From assembly GCF_900099965.1 (NCBI RefSeq), contig NZ_FNDJ01000007.1, forward strand, positions 156,995 through 220,994: DNA of 64,000 nucleotides. Direction: 5' to 3'. Position 1 is the stretch's first letter. Each line of letters begins with the position of its first letter. The notes under the pieces were generated by a model. That model saw nothing but the letters and a program-made list of their open reading frames with translations. It had not been told where the DNA came from and ran no database searches. The DNA comes from Nonomuraea jiangxiensis (GTDB lineage Bacteria > Actinomycetota > Actinomycetes > Streptosporangiales > Streptosporangiaceae). Positions 51,262-59,039 of the stretch are shown piece by piece. A program made the translations under genes and the position numbers.

Positions 51262-52262
51262 AGATCACCACGCCGAGGCTCACGCACCACGTCCTGACCG
51301 TCGAGGGCAGGACCACCGGGGAGCCCGTGCTGTTCGTGCACGGGAACGTCTCCTCCAGCGCCTTCTGGCGCGACACCATGGCGGCGCTGCCGGAGCGTTA
51401 CCGCCCGCTGGCGGCCGACCTGCGCGGCTTCGGGGAGAGCGACCCGGCTCCGGTGGACGCCACCCGGGGCGTGCGCGACTGGTCCGACGACCTGGCCGAG
51501 CTGGCCGAGTCGCAGGGCCTGACGGGGCTGCACCTGGTGGGCTGGAGCCTGGGCGGCGGCGTCGTCCTGCAGTTCCTGCGTGACCACCCGGCCCTCGTCC
51601 GGAGCCTCACGCTGGTCAACCCGGTCTCCCCGTACGGCTACGGCGGCACGGAGGGCCCCGACGGCCGGCTGACCCACCCCGACGGCACGGGCGCGGGCGC
51701 CGCGGCCGCCAACCCGGATTTCGTGGCCCGGCTCAAGGCGGGCGACATGTCGGATGAATCCCCCACATCACCCCGCAACGTCTTCCGCACCTCCTACGTG
51801 AAGACCCCCGACGGCATCGCCGACGAGGACTTCTACGTACGCTCGATGCTCACCACCCGCGTGGGCGAGCACAACTACCCTGGCGACCCCGTCACCTCCG
51901 CCGCCTGGCCCGGCGTGGCCCCCGGCAAGCACGGCGTGCTCAACGCCCTGGCCCCCACCCACTTCCGGCTGGACGACCTGCACGAGATCGACCCCAAGCC
52001 GCCCATCCTGTGGATCAGGGGCGCCGACGACGTGATCGTCTCCGACGCGTCCCTGTTCGACCTGGCCCACCTGGGCGCGCTGGGCGTCGTGCCCGGCTCC
52101 CCCGGCACCCCGGCCCAGCCCATGGTGACCCAGACCAGGGCCGTGCTGGAGCGGTACGGCAACTACCGGGAGGCCGTGCTGGACGACTGCGGCCACAGCC
52201 CGCACCTGGAGCACCCGGCCGAGTTCCGGCGGCTGCTCACCGATCACTTCGGAGAGGCATAG
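51258..52262 (+). CDS. alpha/beta hydrolase, probable cytoplasmic esterase
   Basis: A 334-residue alpha/beta hydrolase without signal peptide. Oxyanion-hole HGNVSSSAFW near 30, nucleophile in GWSLGGGV (Ser about 98), Asp in IRGADDVI, and His in CGHSPHLEHP near the C-terminus complete the triad. It is translationally coupled to the symporter (4-nt overlap) and is followed at once (TAG directly before ATG) by a secreted hydrolase gene. In context it may cleave imported ester dimers or oligomers of 3-hydroxybutyrate. Similar folds also act on peroxides, lactones and other esters. Confidence 0.85.
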   Translation: MKITTPRLTHHVLTVEGRTTGEPVLFVHGNVSSSAFWRDTMAALPERYRPLAADLRGFGESDPAPVDATRGVRDWSDDLAELAESQGLTGLHLVGWSLGGGVVLQFLRDHPALVRSLTLVNPVSPYGYGGTEGPDGRLTHPDGTGAGAAAANPDFVARLKAGDMSDESPTSPRNVFRTSYVKTPDGIADEDFYVRSMLTTRVGEHNYPGDPVTSAAWPGVAPGKHGVLNALAPTHFRLDDLHEIDPKPPILWIRGADDVIVSDASLFDLAHLGALGVVPGSPGTPAQPMVTQTRAVLERYGNYREAVLDDCGHSPHLEHPAEFRRLLTDHFGEA

Positions 52263-53405
52263 ATGATCGTCGCACTCACGCTGGTGGCCGGCCTGTTGAC
52301 GGCGCCCCACCAGCTCACCGTCCCGGGCGCCGAGCGGCAGGTCGTGGCCTCGCTCGCCGACTTAACCACGGCGGGCACCACGCAGACCGGCCACACCGAC
52401 CCCGCGGACTGGGCCGGGCTGCACTCGGCCGCCACGGTCAACCCGACGGGCGTGCCCGGCATCCAGATCGACGGCTACTTCCCCGACACCTCCACCACCA
52501 ACGCCACGCACGGCTGGAACCACGACTCCCAGTTCGTGATCAGGCTCCCGAAGAAGTGGAACGGCGGCCTGGTCGTCAGCGGCACCCCGGGCAACAGGGA
52601 GCAGTACGCCAACGACTACACGATCTCCGACTGGGTCCTGGCCAAGGGTTACGCGTTCGCCTCGACCGACAAGGGCAACGTGGGCGCGGCCTTCTACGAG
52701 GACGGCCGCCGCCCCGGCGACGCCATCGCCGAGTGGAACGACCGCGTCACCCAGCTCACCGTGGCCGCCAAGGCGGTGGTCAGGCAGCAGTACGGCAAGC
52801 AGCCCAAGCGCACCTTCGTGGCCGGCATCTCCAACGGCGGCTACCTGGTCCGGTGGCAGCTGGAGAACCGCGGCTGGCTCTACGACGGCGGCGTGGACTG
52901 GGAGGGCACCCTCTGGCGGGTCAAGGGCGACAACCTGCTGAACTTTCTGCCGCCCGCGCTGAAGGCGTACCCGGACGAGGCGGGGGTGCGGGCGGCCGGG
53001 TTCGCGGCGGGCTCGGAGTTCCTGTGGCCGTTCCACCGGCAGTACTACTGGGAGCTGACCCAGCAGCTCTACCAGAAGGAGCTGGACCCGTCCTACCAGG
53101 GCGCGCCGGCCGACTACGACTACGACGCGCGCAAGCCGTACGCGGCCGTGGCGAAGATCGCGCTGACCGGCCGGATCACCAAGCCGCTGATCACCCTGCA
53201 CGGCACGCTCGACACGCTGCTGCCCATCTCCCGCGACTCCGACGTCTACGCGAAGATGGTCGGCCCGCACCGGCCGTTCCGCTATTACCGGGTCGAGGGC
53301 GGCAACCACCTGGACAGCCTGGTGGACGCCTACCCCGACCGGCTGAAGCCGATCCTGCCGGTCTTCAGGAACGCCTTCGAGGAGCTTGAGGGCTGGGTCA
53401 GCTGA
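52263..53405 (+). CDS. secreted alpha/beta hydrolase (tannase/feruloyl-esterase-like or 3HB-oligomer hydrolase-like)
   Basis: A 380-residue protein with a short hydrophobic N-terminus (MIVALTLVAGLLTAP) that can serve as a signal peptide. The nucleophile is in GISNGGYLVRWQLENRG, the acid in LHGTLDTLLPI and a His in VEGGNHLDS. The DTSTTNATHGWNHDSQFVIRLP and GTPGNREQYANDYTISDW segments recall secreted esterases of the tannase/3-hydroxybutyrate-oligomer hydrolase type. It would generate monomers or short oligomers outside the cell. GGAGAGG is just upstream of the ATG. Its last 8 bp overlap the 3' end of the convergent glycosyltransferase. Confidence 0.7.
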   Translation: MIVALTLVAGLLTAPHQLTVPGAERQVVASLADLTTAGTTQTGHTDPADWAGLHSAATVNPTGVPGIQIDGYFPDTSTTNATHGWNHDSQFVIRLPKKWNGGLVVSGTPGNREQYANDYTISDWVLAKGYAFASTDKGNVGAAFYEDGRRPGDAIAEWNDRVTQLTVAAKAVVRQQYGKQPKRTFVAGISNGGYLVRWQLENRGWLYDGGVDWEGTLWRVKGDNLLNFLPPALKAYPDEAGVRAAGFAAGSEFLWPFHRQYYWELTQQLYQKELDPSYQGAPADYDYDARKPYAAVAKIALTGRITKPLITLHGTLDTLLPISRDSDVYAKMVGPHRPFRYYRVEGGNHLDSLVDAYPDRLKPILPVFRNAFEELEGWVS

Positions 53406-55395
53406 GGTAGCGGTGCTTGCCCGCGCGCGCCAGGCGTACCAGGTGGCGCGCGCCGGGCAGCCGCCGGCCGATGCGGTGCAGCACGCTGTCCCGGCCCAGC
53501 GGCGAGCGCCGCCGCCTGGGGTCCACGGCGGCGGCGGGACGCGCCTGGCCCCTGCCCCTGCGCACGTCCAGCGAGAACCGCAGCCCGACCTCCTCGTCGG
53601 TCGTGCGCAGCGACGGCAGCCAGCCACCGGAGCCCAGGTGGTCGCCGCCCGCCTCCAGCCGCCTGACCGGCACCTTGGCCACGAGCTGCCCGGCGAGCCG
53701 GCCCGGCACCCCGGCCTCGACCAGCGCGGGCGCGGACACCTCCCGGCGCCACCGCCGTCCGGCGCCGCGCAGCACCAGCTCCAGCGGCGGCCCGCCGCTC
53801 GGCGGCACGTACGGCACCGGCAGCACCACGTACAGGTACCCGTCGAGCTGCTTGACCATGACCCCCGGCGAGACCAGCGCGATCGACTCCGAGAACGAGC
53901 GCGGCTCGATGGCCAGGCCGAGCTCACCGTCGTCGCTCCAGCACGGCAGCACCAGGCGCGTCTTGGGCCGCTGGGCCAGCACACCCAGGCAGTTGAGCGG
54001 GCCCTCGGGCCGGCCGACCCGGCTCCTGGCCTGGTTGGCACCGCCGAACATGCGTACGTGCACCTCCCACTGGCCCTGCTCCAGCGGCCCGCCGAACGCG
54101 GCGGTCGCCACGTCCACCCGGGACTCGGCGTTGATCAGCACCCGGGCGCGGTCGTCGCCGTCAGCCACGCGCTCCACCCGCTGGGTCAGCGGCAGGAAGT
54201 GGATGACACCGGTCTCCATGTGCCGCACGTAGAGCTCGATACGGGCCCGCTCGACCGCCTCCGTGACGTCGGTGACCTCGTCTGCCAGCGACTCGGTGTC
54301 GATCGAGCGCGGCGGGATCCAGTGCAGACGGTCGCCGTCCATCCGGTAGTGGTCGGGGGTGCCGTCGCCCGACATCACCTCCACGGTCAGCCCGAGCACC
54401 AGGATGTGGGCGTCCCAGCGCACCTCGGTGAGCTCGGCGCGCAGCCCGGCGCGCTTGGTGGAGTTCGCCAGGAGCACGATCTGGTCCAGGCGGCCCGCGC
54501 GGACGTACGCGGCCACCACCCGCAGCTGGACGGGCAGGTAGCGGTCGAGCCGCTCGGGGAACCGCTCGGAGACGAGCTTCTGCACGACCCGGAAGTGCAT
54601 GCCGCGATCGACGGAGGAGTCGGCGAACCTGGTGGTCACCAGCGGGCGCAGGACGGCCGTGCGGAACCAGTAGCCATACAGGCGGTCGCGCTGGCGTCCC
54701 TCGCCGATGAAGGCGTCGATGTCGTCGAGGAGTGACCGCAGCTCCTTCGCCATCGCCCGCGGCTCCTCGGTGCCCGGCCGCTCGCCGAGGTGGCAGCAGA
54801 CATGCTCGGCCAGCACGGCGACGACCTTGGCGTGCAGGTAGGCGCGCAGCACGAATGCCTGCTCGGCCATCCGCCCGCCGGACACCGCGAAGCCGAGGTC
54901 GTGCTCCTCCAGGAAAGCGCGGCGGTAGAGCTGCTGCGGGACGAGCACGGTGAGCAGGCGGTCGCGCAGGACGTCGGCGCGGGGGACGCTGCGCTCGAAG
55001 GCGGTCATCGGCGGCCCGGAGTCCCGGATCAGCCGGCCGACCAGCACGTCCGCGTCGGTCTCCACGGCGCGCTCGTGCATGCGTTCGAGCGCGTCCTTCT
55101 CCAGGCGGTCGCCCTGGTCGAGGAAGTAGACGTAGTCCCCGGTGGCCGCCGCCAGGCCCACGTTGCGGCCGCGCATCGGCGAGCCCGTGTGCGGCAGGTG
55201 CAACGCGCGTACGTTGTCGCGGACGGAGGCGATCGCGTCGAGGCGGTCCCCGATCCCGTCGGTGGACCCGTCGTTCACGAAGATCACTTCGTAGTCGCCC
55301 GCGGGCATCGTCTGCTCCAGTGTGGAGCGCATGCACGCGTCGGCGGTGCCACCCGGATTGTGGACATTGACGATCACACTGACCTTCACACCCAT
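53398..55395 (-). CDS. glycosyltransferase family 2 protein with long C-terminal extension
   Basis: A 665-residue protein. The N-terminal GT-A domain (about 1-230) has VSVIVNVHNPGGTADACMRSTLEQT, VIFVNDGSTDGIGD and the nucleotide/metal-site FLDQGD (replacing DxD), with GRNVGLAAATGDYVYF. The remaining 430 residues include a helical section and beta-rich repeats of the type seen in teichoic-acid or wall-polymer transferases. It may build a wall glycopolymer. I chose the ATG at 55395 (MGVKVSVIV); an in-frame ATG 7 codons earlier is equally weak in its ribosome site. It is convergent with, and overlaps by 8 bp, the secreted hydrolase gene. Confidence 0.85.
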   Translation of the reverse strand: MGVKVSVIVNVHNPGGTADACMRSTLEQTMPAGDYEVIFVNDGSTDGIGDRLDAIASVRDNVRALHLPHTGSPMRGRNVGLAAATGDYVYFLDQGDRLEKDALERMHERAVETDADVLVGRLIRDSGPPMTAFERSVPRADVLRDRLLTVLVPQQLYRRAFLEEHDLGFAVSGGRMAEQAFVLRAYLHAKVVAVLAEHVCCHLGERPGTEEPRAMAKELRSLLDDIDAFIGEGRQRDRLYGYWFRTAVLRPLVTTRFADSSVDRGMHFRVVQKLVSERFPERLDRYLPVQLRVVAAYVRAGRLDQIVLLANSTKRAGLRAELTEVRWDAHILVLGLTVEVMSGDGTPDHYRMDGDRLHWIPPRSIDTESLADEVTDVTEAVERARIELYVRHMETGVIHFLPLTQRVERVADGDDRARVLINAESRVDVATAAFGGPLEQGQWEVHVRMFGGANQARSRVGRPEGPLNCLGVLAQRPKTRLVLPCWSDDGELGLAIEPRSFSESIALVSPGVMVKQLDGYLYVVLPVPYVPPSGGPPLELVLRGAGRRWRREVSAPALVEAGVPGRLAGQLVAKVPVRRLEAGGDHLGSGGWLPSLRTTDEEVGLRFSLDVRRGRGQARPAAAVDPRRRRSPLGRDSVLHRIGRRLPGARHLVRLARAGKHRYLS

Positions 55396-55465
55396 GCGGC
55401 CAGCGTGCGCCCGCATATCGCAAAGGGCGCGGCGGCTTGCCGATTGGAGAAGGAAAGTTGACCTG

Positions 55466-56179
55466 TTAGTACCAGCCCACCGACTGTGAGTGGCCCCAGG
55501 CGCCGCAGGGGGTGCCGTAGCGGCCCTTGATGTAGCCGAGGCCCCACTTGATCTGGGTGGCGGCGTTGGTCTGCCAGTCGCTTCCCGCGCTGGCCATCTT
55601 GCTGCCGGGCAGGGACTGCGGGATGCCGTACGCGCCGGAGTAGCGGTTCATCGCCCGCTCGTTCCAGCCGCTCTCCTTCGTCCAGAGGGCCTCCAGGCAG
55701 CCCCACTGGTCGCCGCCCCATCCCATGCCGGCGAGCATGGCCTTGGCGGTGGCCTTGTTGCTGCCCGGCGAGGGGTTGCTGCCCGGCGGGAAGTTGGCCG
55801 CGGGGAACCCGTCGCCGCCCGGCGCCTGCTTGGGGACGACCCAGCTCAGCTTGTCCTTGCCGTCGCCCTCGCGGTTCTCCTTCAGCCGGTCGGCGCGGTA
55901 GGCCTGCTCGGCGGCGTTCTTGAGCTGGTCGGTCTTCGGGTCCGGCGCGGACAGGTCGCCGCCGGCCAGCATGCCGAGCTCCTGCATGGTGAAGGCGTGG
56001 CTGGGCGGCTTGTTGGCGTTCTCCACGGCGCGGTAGGCGACGTATCCGCCGCCGCCGAAGACGACCACCAGCGACACGACGGCGATGAGAACGCGTTTCG
56101 GGGTGAAACGCGAGGGCCGGCGCCGCACGGGGACTTCGTCCCGTGGGGGGCGCTCGCGCGTCTGCTGGCGTGGGCTCAC
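55466..56179 (-). CDS. lysozyme-like transglycosylase, membrane-anchored
   Basis: About 237 residues: basic cytoplasmic N-terminus (RRRPSRFTPKR), membrane helix (VLIAVVSLVVVFGGGGYVAY), linker, and a C-terminal SLT/lysozyme-like domain (about 155-237). The domain has WGCLEALWTKESGWNERAMNRYSGAYGIPQSLPGSKM, with candidate catalytic Glu in TKESGW, and ends in GTPCGAWGHSQSVGWY. This matches the actinobacterial wall-hydrolase family sometimes called aggregation-promoting-factor-like. It would cleave peptidoglycan glycan strands. The start is uncertain: a GTG at 56179 or an in-frame TTG at 56218. It is divergent from the two-component operon. Confidence 0.83.
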   Translation of the reverse strand: MSPRQQTRERPPRDEVPVRRRPSRFTPKRVLIAVVSLVVVFGGGGYVAYRAVENANKPPSHAFTMQELGMLAGGDLSAPDPKTDQLKNAAEQAYRADRLKENREGDGKDKLSWVVPKQAPGGDGFPAANFPPGSNPSPGSNKATAKAMLAGMGWGGDQWGCLEALWTKESGWNERAMNRYSGAYGIPQSLPGSKMASAGSDWQTNAATQIKWGLGYIKGRYGTPCGAWGHSQSVGWY

Positions 56180-56241
56180 GATCCATGAGCTTGCCCTGTC
56201 ATGGGGGGTGGTCCGCAACCGAAACGCGGTAATCGCTTTAC

Positions 56242-56268
56242 GCTGGTTTGGCTAACCAGCAGGTTAGC
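56242..56268. promoter_or_regulatory. two overlapping inverted repeats
   Basis: GCTGGTT/AACCAGC (56242-56260) and GCTAACC/GGTTAGC (56251-56268) are both perfect 7-bp inverted repeats that share the central GCTAACCAGC. Only one can form at a time as a hairpin. They lie between the divergent transglycosylase and response-regulator genes. Confidence 0.45.
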
Positions 56269-56286
56269 GTGGCCTTTCGAACGTTA

Positions 56287-56302
56287 TGTGACATTGATCA
56301 CA
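56287..56302. promoter_or_regulatory. consensus Crp site (TGTGA-N6-TCACA)
   Basis: TGTGACATTGATCACA is an exact match to the actinobacterial Crp consensus. It lies 145 bp upstream of the response-regulator GTG (56447) and 108 bp upstream of the transglycosylase GTG, so it could regulate either or both. Confidence 0.6.
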
Positions 56303-56446
56303 CGAGGTGGGCTCCCTCTTCGTGCCCCCGCCGGCCGAAGGGAAGCCCCCTTCAGGCTCCCTTGCGATCTTTGTGACCACATCTGGACCATGTCACAGTT
56401 TGGTGACTTAGTTCGGGCAATCAGGACATGGAATAATAATGTGCGC

Positions 56447-57121
56447 GTGGCTGGCATCCTTCTTGTTGAAGACGACCCCTCGGTCCGTACGGCTCTAGAG
56501 CTGGCGCTGACCCGGCAGGGGCATTCAGTCACCTCATATGCGACCGGCGAGGAGGCCCTCGACCACATCCGGGCGCGCCGCCCGGAGATCGCCATCCTGG
56601 ACGTCATGCTCCCCGGGATCGACGGGGTGGAGGTGTGCCGCCGCGTGCGCAAGCTGGACCAGCTTCCCGTCATCCTGCTCACGGCCCGCGGCGACGACCT
56701 GGACGTGGTGGTCGGGCTGGAGGCCGGCGCCGACGACTACGTGGTCAAACCGGTCGAGCCGCGGGTCCTGGACGCGCGCATCCGCGCCGTGCTGCGCCGG
56801 GCCGAGTCCGCCGCCTCCGACCGCATCACCTTCGGCGACCTCGTGATCGACCGGGGCGCGCTCAAGGTCACGCTGGCCGGCAAGGAGATCCACCTGACGC
56901 CGACCGAGCTGCGGCTGCTACTGGAGCTGGTCCGCCACCCCGGCCAGGTGCTCAACCGCCGCTACCTGCTGCGCGTGGTGTGGGACCACACGCACATCGC
57001 GGACTCGCGGCTGGTGGACGCCTGCGTGCAGCGGATCAGGGCCAAGATCGAGCCGCGTCCCGCCGAACCCGTGTTCATCCACACCGTGCGGGGATTCGGC
57101 TACCGATTCAGCCCGCCATGA
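56447..57121 (+). CDS. OmpR-family response regulator
   Basis: A 224-residue response regulator: receiver domain with VEDDPS (8-10 acidic pair), Asp52 in AILDVMLPG, LTARGDD and the Lys of VVKPVEPR. A C-terminal winged helix includes LTPTELRLLLELVRHPGQVLNRRYLLRVVWDH and ends VRGFGYRFSPP. The start is the GTG at 56447, after an AT-rich TAATAATGT stretch that suggests a leaderless transcript. An in-frame ATG at 56390 would add 19 residues. It overlaps the kinase by 4 nt. The three genes resemble the RR-kinase-lipoprotein order of envelope-stress systems. Confidence 0.9.
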   Translation: MAGILLVEDDPSVRTALELALTRQGHSVTSYATGEEALDHIRARRPEIAILDVMLPGIDGVEVCRRVRKLDQLPVILLTARGDDLDVVVGLEAGADDYVVKPVEPRVLDARIRAVLRRAESAASDRITFGDLVIDRGALKVTLAGKEIHLTPTELRLLLELVRHPGQVLNRRYLLRVVWDHTHIADSRLVDACVQRIRAKIEPRPAEPVFIHTVRGFGYRFSPP

Positions 57122-58530
57122 TACCGCTGCCCACCGGGTTGCGGGCCCGGCTCGTCTTCACCTTCACCCTCGTCGCCGTGGCCGCCTCGACGCTGGTCGC
57201 CACCATCGGCTTCGAGCTGGCGAAGACGGCGCTCGTGACCCGTACCGAGACCTCCTCCCTCAACCTGGTGACCAGGGAGCTGTCCGCCATCAACTTCCCG
57301 GTCGGCAGGCTCGCGCCCGGGGAGGCGCCGCCGACGACCAAGGAGCTCCAGCGGGTGGCCAACTCGCTGTACGGGCCGGGCCGCGGGGTGCTCGTCGAAT
57401 ACCACGAACTGCTCGCCAGCGACGGCCCGATGACGATGAGCGACGTGCCCAACGAGCTGTACGGCCGGGCCAAGCAGAGCGTCGTCACCCAGCGCAAGAT
57501 CATCCGAAACGAGCTCTGGCTCATCGTCGGCACCGAGGTCTACCGGAAGTCCGGCGCCGTGGCCGAGGCCACGGGACTGCGGGCGTTCGTCTTCTTCCCG
57601 ATGCGCGACGACGAGCAGCAGCTCGCCACGCTCAGGAGCAGGTTCGTCCAGGGCGGCGTGGCGATCGTCCTGATCGCCCTGGTCGTGGCGCTGCTGTCGG
57701 CCCGCCGGGTGCTGCTGCCGGTCAGACGGCTGAGCGCGGCCGCGCAGGCGCTCGGCCAGGGCAGGCTCGACACCCGCCTGCCCGTCCACGGCCAGGACGA
57801 GCTGGCCGAACTGACCGCCAGGTTCAACGACGCGGCGGCGGCGCTGGAGCTGAGCGTGTCCGAGCTGCGCTCGCTGGAGGCCATGTCACGCAGGTTCGTG
57901 GCCGACGTCTCGCACGAGCTGCGTACGCCGCTGACCGCGATGACGGCCGTGGCCGACATGCTCTACGAGGAGGCCAACCGGCTGCCCGAAGCGCCCGCGG
58001 AGGCCGTACGGCTGGTGCTGCGCGAGATCGTCCGCCTGCGCGAGCTGGTCGAGCACCTCATCGAGATCAGCCGTTTCGACGCGGGCACGGCCACGCTCAA
58101 CATGGAGCCGGTGAACGTGGCCGATGCCATCCAGGACTGCCTGGAGGTCCGCGGCTGGAGTGACGAGGTGACCGTGCACGCCTCCCAGGGCCTGACCGCC
58201 AACCTGGACCCGAGGAGGTTCGACGTGATCGTGGCCAACCTCGTCGGCAACGCCCTCAAGCACGGCAGTCCCCCGGTGCTGGTCAACGCCAGGGGCACGG
58301 AGAACGGACTGGAGGTCAAGGTGCGCGACCACGGCAAGGGCATCCCGCGCGACGCGCTGGCGCACGTCTTCGACCGCTTCTTCAAGGCCGGCGCGGGCCG
58401 GGCCCGCAGCCAGGGCAGCGGGCTGGGCCTGGCCATCGCCAGGGCCAACGTCCACCTGCACGGCGGCACGATCTCCGTACGGCAGCAGAACCCCGGCACC
58501 CTGTTCACCGTCTGGCTGCCGCACTCATGA
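57118..58530 (+). CDS. sensor histidine kinase, envelope-type
   Basis: A 470-residue kinase. A first membrane helix (about 10-33) and a second (about 178-200, VQGGVAIVLIALVVALL) enclose an extracytoplasmic sensor of about 140 residues. HAMP follows (about 201-255), then HisKA with His266 in VADVSHELRTPL. The HATPase domain has NLVGNALKHG, DHGKGIP and GSGLGLAIARANV. It probably phosphorylates the regulator encoded just upstream, with which it overlaps by 4 nt. The signal is unknown; the long external domain and the downstream lipoprotein point to envelope sensing. Confidence 0.92.
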   Translation: MIPLPTGLRARLVFTFTLVAVAASTLVATIGFELAKTALVTRTETSSLNLVTRELSAINFPVGRLAPGEAPPTTKELQRVANSLYGPGRGVLVEYHELLASDGPMTMSDVPNELYGRAKQSVVTQRKIIRNELWLIVGTEVYRKSGAVAEATGLRAFVFFPMRDDEQQLATLRSRFVQGGVAIVLIALVVALLSARRVLLPVRRLSAAAQALGQGRLDTRLPVHGQDELAELTARFNDAAAALELSVSELRSLEAMSRRFVADVSHELRTPLTAMTAVADMLYEEANRLPEAPAEAVRLVLREIVRLRELVEHLIEISRFDAGTATLNMEPVNVADAIQDCLEVRGWSDEVTVHASQGLTANLDPRRFDVIVANLVGNALKHGSPPVLVNARGTENGLEVKVRDHGKGIPRDALAHVFDRFFKAGAGRARSQGSGLGLAIARANVHLHGGTISVRQQNPGTLFTVWLPHS

Positions 58531-59039
58531 GAACCGTCCGCGCCCTGGCGATCGTTGCCCTGCTGGCCGTGGCGGGCTGCGGCATCTCGCCCACCGACGT
58601 ACAGGACCGGAACAACGCCCCCACGATCACGATCCCGCCGCCGTCGAAGACCTTCTTCCTGATCAAGAACGGCAGGCTCTCCCTGGAGCCGGCCGACGTC
58701 GAGAACGACACCGTGGGCAGCCTGCTGGGAGCGCTGTTCGCGGCCTCGGCGCAGCCGCTCGGCGACCGGGACACCGCGTTGCGCGGCTTCACGTACATCG
58801 GGATCAAGGACTCGGTCAACCCGGTGACGCGCGACGAGATCCCGCTCCCGCGTACGTTGACGCTGACCGTCTACCTCAGGGGTGAGGGCACCCTGAGCAA
58901 GCTCGCCAAGGCCCAGATCGTCTGCACGGCTCAGCAGGACGTGGTGTTCGAGCAGGTCGAGATCGTCCGGGAGAACGAGGGCCGCCCCTCCGAGTCGGAG
59001 GGGCGGTTCACCTGTGGCGAGCTCAAACCTACATCGTGA
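58527..59039 (+). CDS. small lipoprotein coupled to the two-component system
   Basis: A 170-residue protein with an n-region MRTVRALAIVALLAVAGC, the lipobox VAGC giving Cys18. The mature part is Pro/Thr-rich at first (about 20-45), then a GerMN-like or similar beta-rich domain (LPRTLTLTVYLRGEGTLSKLAKAQIVCTAQQDVV). A cysteine pair (about 131 and 163) may form a disulfide. It overlaps the kinase by 4 nt, so it is co-translated with it, and could tune kinase activity as CseA or LpqB-type lipoproteins do. Its 3' end carries a perfect 11-bp hairpin, and the last 11 bp overlap the convergent phoH-like gene. Confidence 0.75.
   Translation: MRTVRALAIVALLAVAGCGISPTDVQDRNNAPTITIPPPSKTFFLIKNGRLSLEPADVENDTVGSLLGALFAASAQPLGDRDTALRGFTYIGIKDSVNPVTRDEIPLPRTLTLTVYLRGEGTLSKLAKAQIVCTAQQDVVFEQVEIVRENEGRPSESEGRFTCGELKPTS
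58982..59006. terminator. perfect 11-bp hairpin inside the lipoprotein 3' end
   Basis: CCGCCCCTCCG (58982-58992) and CGGAGGGGCGG (58996-59006) pair perfectly around an AGT loop. It lies in the last 60 bp of the lipoprotein gene, which itself overlaps the convergent phoH-like gene, so it may terminate the phoH transcript, at the cost of lying in a coding sequence. Confidence 0.5.

Noticed and set aside
56180..56440. Possible ydaO (c-di-AMP) riboswitch upstream of the wall hydrolase
   Set aside because: The CTAACC-like and ATCGCTTTA segments are suggestive, but on inspection the ordered conserved core and spacing are absent on either strand.
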